From Anoxypelagibacter denitrificans (GTDB lineage: Bacteria > Pseudomonadota > Alphaproteobacteria > Pelagibacterales > Pelagibacteraceae), in assembly GCA_017640265.1 (NCBI GenBank), contig JAGFVZ010000042.1:1-7586 (forward strand): a stretch of DNA of 7,586 nucleotides. The letters are read 5' to 3'. Numbering within the stretch: the stretch's first letter is position 1; each line of letters opens with the position of its first letter. The notes beneath the pieces are model-generated. The model searched no databases. It had not been told where the DNA came from and saw only the letters and a list, made by a program, of their open reading frames with translations. A program made the translations under genes and the position numbers. Positions 1 through 5,242 of the stretch are shown in pieces.

Positions 1-191
1 TCAATAAAATTTCTCCATCCTCCCGTAAATCCAAATGAAGCGTGATATAATGTAAGACCCAACAGCAAGCCTATAATAAATATCAAAGAATGTCGGAAGC
101 TAACTATTTCTTTTAATAAATAGATTAAAAAAAAAGAACTGATTAAGCCGAAAGAAAGTGTAAAAAAATCAATTTTTTTTACTTGCGTCAT
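1..191 (-). CDS. YeeE/YedE-type sulfur transport membrane protein, N-terminal fragment
   Basis: An open frame starts at an ATG (191-189) and runs without a stop to the left window edge, giving 63 codons of a gene whose 3' part is outside. The visible protein begins MTQVKKIDFF and is strongly hydrophobic. Residues about 10-25 and 36-50 look like two membrane segments. They are followed by a YHASFGFTGGWRNF stretch that I recognise as the first re-entrant-like segment typical of the YeeE/YedE (PF04143, 'sulfur transport') family. Characterised members such as YeeE/TsuA import thiosulfate, and conserved cysteines do the work; none lies in the visible part, so the substrate cannot be judged. The start lies 49 bases after the metE stop with no strong ribosome binding site, so it may be the last gene of the same transcript. 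Sulfur uptake would suit the neighbouring methionine genes. The family call rests on one short motif and the hydrophobic pattern. Confidence 0.65.
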   Translation of the reverse strand, partial: MTQVKKIDFFTLSFGLISSFFLIYLLKEIVSFRHSLIFIIGLLLGLTLYHASFGFTGGWRNFI

Positions 192-240
192 GTTAAAAAA
201 TTACTATCAGCATCCTTGCTCAAGTGTGATTTCATTTATG

Positions 241-2520
241 TTAACTTAGGCTTTTTCTTAAATTTTTTGCAGCCAAAACCATATTTTGAAGTGCACTAAT
301 GGTTTCTGGCCATCCTCGAGTTTTCAATCCACAGTCAGGATTTACCCAAATTTTATCTTTATTAATATTTTTAATTGCTTTCGTTAAAAGATTAGTCATC
401 TCCTGAGTGCTTGGAACACGCGGAGAATGTATATCAAAAACCCCAGGGCCAATTTCGTTTGGGTATTTAAATTTTTCAAAAGTTTTTAACAATTCCATTC
501 TTGATCTAGAAGTTTCTATTGAAATTACATCAGCTTCCAAAGCTGCTATGGACTCCATGATGTCATCAAATTCTCCATAACACATGTGTGTATGGATTTG
601 TGTTTCGTCTTTTACAACGCTCGAAGCTATCCTAAAACATTCAACAGACCAGTCTAAATAATTTTTCCATTTTCCTTTCTTGAGAGGAAGTCCTTCTCTT
701 AAGGCTGGTTCGTCAATTTGTATAATCTTAATGCCATTTTGTTCCAAATCTTTTACCTCATCTCTAATAGCAAAAGCTATTTCCTGAGTCGTACTTTTTC
801 TCGGTTGATCATCTCTAACGAAAGACCACTGAAGTATAGTTATGGGTCCTGTTAACATTCCTTTAACAATTTTTTTGGTTTGTTCTTGGGCAAATTTTGA
901 CCAATAAACAGTCATTGCATTAGATCTCGATATGTCGCCATAAATAATGGGAGGTTTCACACACCTTGAGCCATAACTTTGTACCCATCCGCTTGATGAA
1001 AAAGTAAAACCCTTTAAGTGTTCACCAAAATATTCAACCATATCATTTCTTTCAAACTCTCCATGCACGACCACGTCAATATCAATTTCCTCCTGTTTTT
1101 TTATTACATCGATTGTTTTATCTTTAAGAAATTTTTTATAACTCTCGCTGTCTAATTCGCCTCTTTTGAATTTTGCTCTTGCTTGTCTTACATCCTGAGT
1201 TTGTGGGAATGACCCTATAGTGGTTGTTGGAAATTTAGGAAGTTTAAATATATCTTGCTGAATTTTTGATCTTTGTGAGTAACTAGATTTCCTTTTTGTA
1301 ATTGAAGAATCTATAGTTTTTAGTCTTTTTTTAACGGAACTATCGTGAATTAACTTTGAATTTTGCCTGTCTAGGATATCAAGCTTATTCTGTTCTAATT
1401 CTTTCTTAATATTTTTATCTCCTTCATTGATAAATGTTTTTATTAAATTTAACTCATTTAATTTTTGTTTAGAAAATGAAAGCCACCGTTTAATTTCCTC
1501 TGGAACCTTTTTCTCAAGATCTAAATCATAAGGGCAGTATAGTAACGAACAAGAAGTTGAAATAATAATTTCATTTTCAGATTTAGCCGACTGTTGAAGA
1601 AATTTAATCTTGCTATTTAAATCAGATTTCCAGATATTTCTTCCGTCAATGATGCCCAGGGACAAGATTTTGTTTGCATTTTGAATATAGTTTTTATTTT
1701 CAGCCCCTCTTACTAAATCTAAATGAATTGCGTCAACATCGCTAGTCGATAGTTTTTCATGAATTTTCTTATCTAAACTTTCAAAATATGTTGTGATTAA
1801 AATTTTCGAATTTTTAGATGCTTTTTTCAGTTCATTTAAGGTTGGCTTAATTCTCGATATTACCTCTTCATCAAGATCTTTGACTAAAATTGGTTCATCA
1901 ATTTGTATCCATTCAGCTCCTAAGTCAGATAGTTTTCCTATTACTTCTTTATAAATTGGAAGTATTTTATCTAGTAAATTTAAAGTCTTAAAACTCTGAG
2001 TATCACTTTTGCCAAGTAATAAAAAAGTCAAAGGACCTAGAATGATTGGTTTAGTTATATGCCCCAAGCTTTTGGCTTCATTAAATTCATCAAAAGGTTT
2101 GTTGGAACTTAACTTAAAAGTTTGATCAGCAGAAAATTCTGGAACTAAATAATGGTAATTGGTATCGAACCATTTGGTCATCTCCAAAGCTGGTACGTCT
2201 AGTTCTTTATTTTGCGAACCTCTTGCCATAGCAAAATATGTTTTTAAAGAAACTTTCTCTTCGTTCCATTTATATCGTTTAGGTATTGCGCCTAGTAAAC
2301 AAATTGTATCAAGTACTTGATCGTAAAATGAAAAATCGTTTGAGGAGATTAGGTCAACTCCATTTGATTTTTGTATTTGCCAATTTTGTTTTCTTAATTC
2401 TTTTGCAGTTTTTTCAAGTTCGCTTTCTGAAATTTCATTTTTCCAAAACAACTCTAAAGCTTTTTTTAACTCTCTTTTAGGTCCAATTCTTGGATATCCT
2501 GTTGTTGCAACTTTAATCAT
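241..2520 (-). CDS. metE: Cobalamin-independent methionine synthase MetE
   Basis: MetE transfers the methyl group of 5-methyltetrahydropteroyl-polyglutamate to homocysteine in the cytoplasm, making methionine without vitamin B12. The 759-residue product is full length (E. coli MetE is about 753). It shows the two duplicated barrels of the family: an N-terminal half opening with VATTGYPRIGPKRELKKALE and containing IQIDEP (206-210), then a charged linker (about 360-425), then the catalytic C-terminal half from TTIGSFPQT (433-441). The zinc ligands can be placed: His645 and Cys647 in HTHMCYGEF, Glu669 in ISIETSRS, and Cys730 in NPDCGLKTR. A second QIDEP lies at 601-605. The ATG at 2520 fits the conserved N-terminus exactly. 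It sits 18 bases after the metF stop with only a weak AAAGAAAGAA purine run before it, so it is probably co-transcribed with metF, whose product makes its methyl donor. No internal damage is seen. Confidence 0.97.
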   Translation of the reverse strand: MIKVATTGYPRIGPKRELKKALELFWKNEISESELEKTAKELRKQNWQIQKSNGVDLISSNDFSFYDQVLDTICLLGAIPKRYKWNEEKVSLKTYFAMARGSQNKELDVPALEMTKWFDTNYHYLVPEFSADQTFKLSSNKPFDEFNEAKSLGHITKPIILGPLTFLLLGKSDTQSFKTLNLLDKILPIYKEVIGKLSDLGAEWIQIDEPILVKDLDEEVISRIKPTLNELKKASKNSKILITTYFESLDKKIHEKLSTSDVDAIHLDLVRGAENKNYIQNANKILSLGIIDGRNIWKSDLNSKIKFLQQSAKSENEIIISTSCSLLYCPYDLDLEKKVPEEIKRWLSFSKQKLNELNLIKTFINEGDKNIKKELEQNKLDILDRQNSKLIHDSSVKKRLKTIDSSITKRKSSYSQRSKIQQDIFKLPKFPTTTIGSFPQTQDVRQARAKFKRGELDSESYKKFLKDKTIDVIKKQEEIDIDVVVHGEFERNDMVEYFGEHLKGFTFSSSGWVQSYGSRCVKPPIIYGDISRSNAMTVYWSKFAQEQTKKIVKGMLTGPITILQWSFVRDDQPRKSTTQEIAFAIRDEVKDLEQNGIKIIQIDEPALREGLPLKKGKWKNYLDWSVECFRIASSVVKDETQIHTHMCYGEFDDIMESIAALEADVISIETSRSRMELLKTFEKFKYPNEIGPGVFDIHSPRVPSTQEMTNLLTKAIKNINKDKIWVNPDCGLKTRGWPETISALQNMVLAAKNLRKSLS

Positions 2521-2538
2521 ATTCTTTCTTTGTTTAAT

Positions 2539-3426
2539 TTAGTTTTTATACACTTCTTTCATTTCTTTTAAACTATAATCTCCATACAACAAACGAGTAC
2601 AGGCAATTAAAGAAAGATTAATTTTGTTCAATGTGTAAAGGTGAAAATCCTGAATACCTTCAGATTGTAAACTATGTACAAGATCACTTATTATTTTTGT
2701 ACTCACAAAATTAAAATATTCAGGAATATTCTTGCAACTTTTAAATTCTTTTTCGATCCATAAAGGAACAGTCGTTCCACAATTTTTACTGAATTTATAA
2801 ATTTTTTCGTAATTGTCTATCGGTATAATGCCAGGAATGATTGGTATTTTAATTCCAGCAGATAACGCTCTATCTCTAAATCGAAGAAAGGTTTCTTTTT
2901 CAAAAAAAAATTGAGTTATAATTTTATCAGCTCCTTCATCAACTTTTTGTTTTAAATTTTCGATATCAACTACTAAACTCGGTGAATCCGGATGTTTTTC
3001 GGGATAACCCGCAACCACAATTTCAAAATTTCCAATTTTCTTAAGTCCTCTGATCATGTCGGCTGCATTTACATATCCATTTGGATGAGGGCAGTATTTT
3101 TCACCTGGCACCCTTGTATCTCCGCGAAGCGCAACAATTTTATCTACGCCAACATCAAGCCAGCCCTTAGCGATATTATTAATTTCATCCTTGCTCATTC
3201 CTACACAAGTTAGATGTCCTGCTACAGGAATGTCTGACCTTTCATTAATTTTTCTTACAAATTTATCAGTTTTGTCCCTTTCGCCACCTCCAGCCCCAAA
3301 AGTCACCGATACAAAATTAGGATCAAAAGTTTCTAATTTTTTAAAAGTTTCCCAAAAAGATTCATCACCGGCTTTATTTTTTGGCGGGAAAAATTCAAAA
3401 CTAAAATTTAATTCGCTCTTGCTCAT
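2539..3426 (-). CDS. metF: 5,10-methylenetetrahydrofolate reductase MetF
   Basis: MetF is an FAD enzyme that reduces 5,10-methylene- to 5-methyltetrahydrofolate, the methyl donor used by MetE just downstream. From the ATG at 3426 the product is 295 residues, matching E. coli MetF (about 296). Family landmarks are in order: FSFEFFPPK with the catalytic-type Glu11, SVTFGAGGG (40-48), the ALRGD segment with Asp103 near the flavin, and IITQFFF with Gln172 in the folate pocket. A TTG four codons upstream (3438-3436) is also in frame and would add four residues. I prefer the ATG because the family starts close to SFEFFPPK, though neither has a clear Shine-Dalgarno. The TTG overlaps the stop of a possible 18-codon leader ORF in a TTGA arrangement, so initiation may depend on ribosomes arriving from upstream. 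The gene lies between metY and metE on one strand with an 18-base gap to metE, implying one operon. Confidence 0.95.
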   Translation of the reverse strand: MSKSELNFSFEFFPPKNKAGDESFWETFKKLETFDPNFVSVTFGAGGGERDKTDKFVRKINERSDIPVAGHLTCVGMSKDEINNIAKGWLDVGVDKIVALRGDTRVPGEKYCPHPNGYVNAADMIRGLKKIGNFEIVVAGYPEKHPDSPSLVVDIENLKQKVDEGADKIITQFFFEKETFLRFRDRALSAGIKIPIIPGIIPIDNYEKIYKFSKNCGTTVPLWIEKEFKSCKNIPEYFNFVSTKIISDLVHSLQSEGIQDFHLYTLNKINLSLIACTRLLYGDYSLKEMKEVYKN

Positions 3427-3434
3427 TTTTTTAT

Positions 3435-3491
3435 TCAATAATAGTAAAAGGAGGAAGATTGTGGGGGAAAAAAAGTTGACTTTAATTTCAC
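3435..3491 (-). CDS. Possible 18-codon leader ORF before metF
   Basis: A GTG at 3491-3489 opens an 18-codon frame, MKLKSTFFPPQSSSFYYY, ending at TGA (3437-3435), 8 bases before the metF ATG. What makes it more than chance is a perfect AAAGGAGG (3506-3499) placed 7 bases before the GTG. This is the strongest ribosome binding site I saw in the window, and metF itself lacks one. The TGA overlaps an in-frame metF TTG (TTGA). The whole frame is embedded in the arms and loop of a large hairpin, so translation would need that hairpin opened and could be coupled to metF. The peptide resembles nothing I know; a Pro-Pro pair and runs of Ser and Tyr are its only features. The alternative is that the GGAGG/CCTCC arms exist only as RNA structure and the frame is incidental. 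Confidence 0.3.
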   Translation of the reverse strand: MKLKSTFFPPQSSSFYYY

Positions 3492-3507
3492 AAAACTTCC
3501 TCCTTTT
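3446..3507 (-). repeat. Large metY-metF intercistronic hairpin carrying a Shine-Dalgarno sequence
   Basis: AAAAGGAGGAAG (3507-3496) pairs perfectly with CTTCCTCCTTTT (3457-3446) for 12 bp. After a small internal loop, TTGTG (3493-3489) pairs with CACAA (3463-3459). The roughly 25-base loop holds a further AAAGT/ACTTT self-complementary stretch. In the direction of the genes the 3' arm is followed only by TTTT then ACTATT, a poor intrinsic terminator. Read on the plus strand it is followed by seven T, but no plus-strand gene precedes it. It ends 19 bases before the metF ATG. A processing or stabilising element, partial attenuator or translation switch are all possible. Confidence 0.7.
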
Positions 3508-3510
3508 TTT

Positions 3511-3533
3511 AGGTTAATTTAAGAAATTAACCT
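3511..3533 (-). repeat. Perfect 10-bp hairpin across the metY stop codon
   Basis: AGGTTAATTT (3533-3524) and AAATTAACCT (3520-3511) are perfect inverted repeats around a 3-base loop. The metY TAA (3529-3527) lies within the 5' arm, so a ribosome finishing metY would melt this hairpin. It is followed by A7 on the coding strand, so it is not an intrinsic terminator in that direction. It sits directly upstream of the larger intercistronic hairpin. Confidence 0.65.
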
Positions 3534-4837
3534 TTTCCTGAAACATCTAAAGCTTGCTTTAAATCTGCAATAATGTCGTCAGGATGTTCGATACCAACGG
3601 ATAATCTTACATAACCTGGTGTTACTCCAGCGGCCAATAACTCTTTTTCAGTTAACTGACTGTGTGTTGTGGTAGCAGGATGAATAGCTAAACTTCTAGC
3701 ATCTCCAATGTTAGCAACATGGTAATGAAGCTTAAGAGAGTCTATGAATTTTTTACCACTCCCAACACCACCTTTTAATTCTATTCCAACAAGAGCACCA
3801 TTTCCTCCTTTGAAATATTTTTTTCCTCTATTTGCTACCTCTCCTTTGTAAAGGGTTGGGTAAATAACTTTTTCCACGCTTTTATGCGTTTGCAAAAAAC
3901 TAACAATTTTTTCTGCATTTAAACAATGTTGTTTAAATCTTAGTGGTAAAGTTTCCAAACCTTGAATATGTTGAAAAGCATTATCTGGCGACAAGCAAGA
4001 ACCTAAATCTCGAAGCAATACAACTCTAGCCCTTACAGCAAAAGCTACGTTCGCTCCTGTTAATTCAGGAACAACTTTACCCCATACCGCACCACCATAA
4101 CTTGCATCTGGTTCGTTAAATAAAGGTTGTCTTTTTGGATTTACGGTCCAATCAAAATTACCTCCGTCAATTATAATTCCACCAATGACAGTTCCGTGAC
4201 CTCCTATGTACTTTGTTAAAGAATGAACAACTACAGCAGCCCCATGCTCAATTGGTTTACAAATGATGGGCGATGCGGTGTTATCCATTATTAAAGGTAT
4301 ATTATATTTTCTTCCAATATCAGAAACCTCTTTGATAGGAAAAGGCCTTAAATATGGATTAGGCAAAGTCTCAGCATAAATAGCTCTAGTTTTGTCATCA
4401 ATTAGTTTTTCAAAGTTTTTTGGATCCAAAGGATCGGCATACCTTACTTCGATACCTTGTTTTTTAAGAGTATGCGTGAATAAATTTACCGTTCCACCAT
4501 AGAGATCAGTTGAACTAATAAAATTATCACCTGCTTGAGCAACGTTTAGTATAGAAAATGTTGAAGCTGCCTGTCCGGAACTAACCGCCAGCGAAGCCAA
4601 TCCTCCTTCTAGTGCCGCTACTCTTTTTTCTAATGCATCACAGGTTGGATTCATAATTCTTGTATAAATGTTTCCAAATTCTTTTAATGCAAATAAATTT
4701 GCAGCAGTATCTGTATCTTTAAATTGAAAGGAGGTAGTTCGATATATTGGTACAGCAACCGCTGTAGTTGCTGGGTCACTTCTATATTCCCCTCCATGCA
4801 AGGCTATTGTTTCTGGATGTTTTATTTCTTTCCCCAT
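3527..4837 (-). CDS. metY: O-acetylhomoserine sulfhydrylase MetY
   Basis: MetY is a cytoplasmic PLP enzyme of the Cys/Met metabolism family that joins sulfide to O-acetylhomoserine, giving homocysteine directly. The 436-residue product has the long form usual for MetY, as opposed to cystathionine gamma-synthase types near 380-400. Visible landmarks are ALHGG near the N-terminus, YTRIMNPTCDALEKRVAALEGG (58-79, with the Tyr and Arg that hold PLP phosphate), SSGQAA (86-91), MDNTA with the PLP-ring Asp185, and HSLTKYIGGHG with the Schiff-base Lys209. A GTG extension of 32 codons to 4933 is open but runs back through the riboswitch and terminator. The true start is the ATG at 4837, preceded by AGAAGGG (4850-4844) at 6 bases. 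Control is by the SAM-II and SAM-V elements in the leader. Sulfide could come from the sulfite reductase encoded to the right. A related gamma-replacement activity cannot be excluded from sequence alone. Confidence 0.95.
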   Translation of the reverse strand: MGKEIKHPETIALHGGEYRSDPATTAVAVPIYRTTSFQFKDTDTAANLFALKEFGNIYTRIMNPTCDALEKRVAALEGGLASLAVSSGQAASTFSILNVAQAGDNFISSTDLYGGTVNLFTHTLKKQGIEVRYADPLDPKNFEKLIDDKTRAIYAETLPNPYLRPFPIKEVSDIGRKYNIPLIMDNTASPIICKPIEHGAAVVVHSLTKYIGGHGTVIGGIIIDGGNFDWTVNPKRQPLFNEPDASYGGAVWGKVVPELTGANVAFAVRARVVLLRDLGSCLSPDNAFQHIQGLETLPLRFKQHCLNAEKIVSFLQTHKSVEKVIYPTLYKGEVANRGKKYFKGGNGALVGIELKGGVGSGKKFIDSLKLHYHVANIGDARSLAIHPATTTHSQLTEKELLAAGVTPGYVRLSVGIEHPDDIIADLKQALDVSGKG

Positions 4838-4897
4838 TTTTTTCCCTTCTTTTAGTTGGTGCTTCGACGTTGTGTCGGTGCACAAATTTAAACACGA
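4838..4897 (-). promoter_or_regulatory. SAM-V-like riboswitch covering the metY ribosome binding site
   Basis: The last 60 bases of the metY leader repeat the SAM-II core words in the same order: TTTAAAT (4892-4886) and, further on, CTAAAA (4855-4850), which runs into the Shine-Dalgarno AGAAGGG (4850-4844). By hand I can draw a pseudoknot with P1 as TCGTG (4897-4893) with CACCGA (4880-4875, one bulge), and P2 as TTGTG (4885-4881) with CACCAA (4861-4856, one bulge). This matches the SAM-V class, a SAM-II-like aptamer common in marine bacteria that controls translation. Ligand binding would hold the ribosome binding site closed when SAM is plentiful. A competing hairpin, CGAC/GTCG (4877-4874 with 4868-4865) inside GTGC/GCAC, could be the unbound form. 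The class call rests on motif resemblance and on position behind SAM-II at metY. Confidence 0.75.
4844..4850 (-). promoter_or_regulatory. metY Shine-Dalgarno, start-deciding
   Basis: AGAAGGG lies 6 bases before the ATG at 4837 and decides that start over the upstream in-frame GTG at 4933. It is contiguous with the conserved CTAAAA of the SAM-V element, so it is the likely target of translational control. Confidence 0.8.
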
Positions 4898-4920
4898 TTT
4901 TTCTATTGAGACATGGCCCC

Positions 4921-4949
4921 AAAAAAAAACCACCGGCTAAAACGGTGGT
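4921..4949 (-). terminator. SAM-controlled intrinsic terminator in the metY leader
   Basis: ACCACCG (4949-4943) pairs perfectly with CGGTGGT (4935-4929) around a 7-base loop and is followed by nine T (4929-4921), a textbook Rho-independent terminator. The segment CGTTTTAGC (4944-4936, the top of the 5' arm plus the loop) is the exact complement of GCTAAAACG (4971-4963) at the 3' end of the SAM-II aptamer. If that aptamer segment is free it can pair here and break the terminator; if it is held in the SAM-bound pseudoknot the terminator forms. This implies SAM causes premature termination. Confidence 0.9.
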
Positions 4950-4960
4950 CTGATGGGACT

Positions 4961-5014
4961 GTCGTTTTAGCAGGATTTATATAGCGCCAGCAATTTGATT
5001 TAAATCAGCGCTTC
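4961..5014 (-). promoter_or_regulatory. SAM-II riboswitch aptamer
   Basis: The order of elements matches the SAM-II class. P1 is AGCGC (5012-5008) with GCGCT (4987-4983), enclosing a loop with TGATTTAA (5007-5000) and ATTGC (4994-4990). Downstream come ATAAAT (4980-4975) and GCTAAAA (4971-4965). The pseudoknot helix can be drawn as TTGC (4993-4990) with GCTAA, one U bulged, and an outer TC/GA. SAM-II is an alphaproteobacterial S-adenosylmethionine sensor found before metA, metX and metY genes. Here it is followed at once by a terminator complementary to its 3' core, so SAM should turn transcription off. Identification is by recall of the consensus, not a covariance search. Confidence 0.9.
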
Positions 5015-5023
5015 TTGGCTATT

Positions 5024-5052
5024 CTTTTAGGATATAATTCTAGTAAAGTAAA
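5024..5052 (-). promoter_or_regulatory. Candidate metY promoter
   Basis: A promoter must lie just upstream of the SAM-II aptamer, which begins near 5014. The best spacing I find is TTTACT (5052-5047) and TAAAAG (5029-5024), 17 bases apart, each matching four of six sigma70 consensus positions and placing the start near 5017. TTATAT at 5037-5032 is an alternative -10. The region is so AT-rich that chance matches are expected. Confidence 0.3.
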
Positions 5053-5242
5053 GATTTATAGGAAAATAAGTTAAAAATAATCAAATAATAATTGTTTTAT
5101 AGACTAATAATCTATAATATTACAAAATACTAGAATAAAATATCATAAATGAGATTAATAAGAGAATATCTTAATTTTAAAATATCTATTATTTCTTTAC
5201 TTGCTAGTTATTCAGTTGTTTTTAAGAATAATTTATCCTCAA
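5053..5242. other. AT-rich intergenic stretch upstream of metY
   Basis: Between the end of the DUF934-FNR gene and the metY promoter there are about 190 bases of very AT-rich sequence with no gene I would defend. The one structured item is TTATAGA (5097-5103) and TCTATAA (5111-5117), a perfect 7-bp inverted repeat around 7 bases. It lies 45 to 65 bases upstream of the candidate -35 and could be an operator or a weak terminator. I see no good GC-rich terminator for the upstream gene. Confidence 0.5.

Noticed and set aside
195..222. AGCA/TGCT mini-hairpin followed at a distance by T6 after metE, as a terminator
   Set aside because: The stem is only 4 bp and is separated from the T run by 8 bases, too weak to call. 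The T run lies directly before the next gene's start.
2286..2480. Plus-strand frame of 64 codons inside metE, and similar frames opposite metF and the FNR gene
   Set aside because: These lie opposite strongly conserved enzymes, give low-complexity or cysteine/phenylalanine-rich translations, and lack start signals.
3446..3510. Plus-strand intrinsic terminator (hairpin plus T7)
   Set aside because: The shape fits, but no plus-strand gene or transcript source lies to its left, so a terminator role in that direction has nothing to act on.
4838..4933. N-terminal extension of MetY by 32 residues from a GTG at 4933
   Set aside because: It starts inside the terminator stem and runs through the T-tract and the SAM-V element. 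The ATG at 4837 has a proper ribosome binding site and matches the family start.
5155..5178. AT-only inverted repeat AAGA-GAATA-TCTT as terminator of the DUF934-FNR gene
   Set aside because: It is a short, weak stem with no T-tract in the gene direction, and is expected by chance at this composition.
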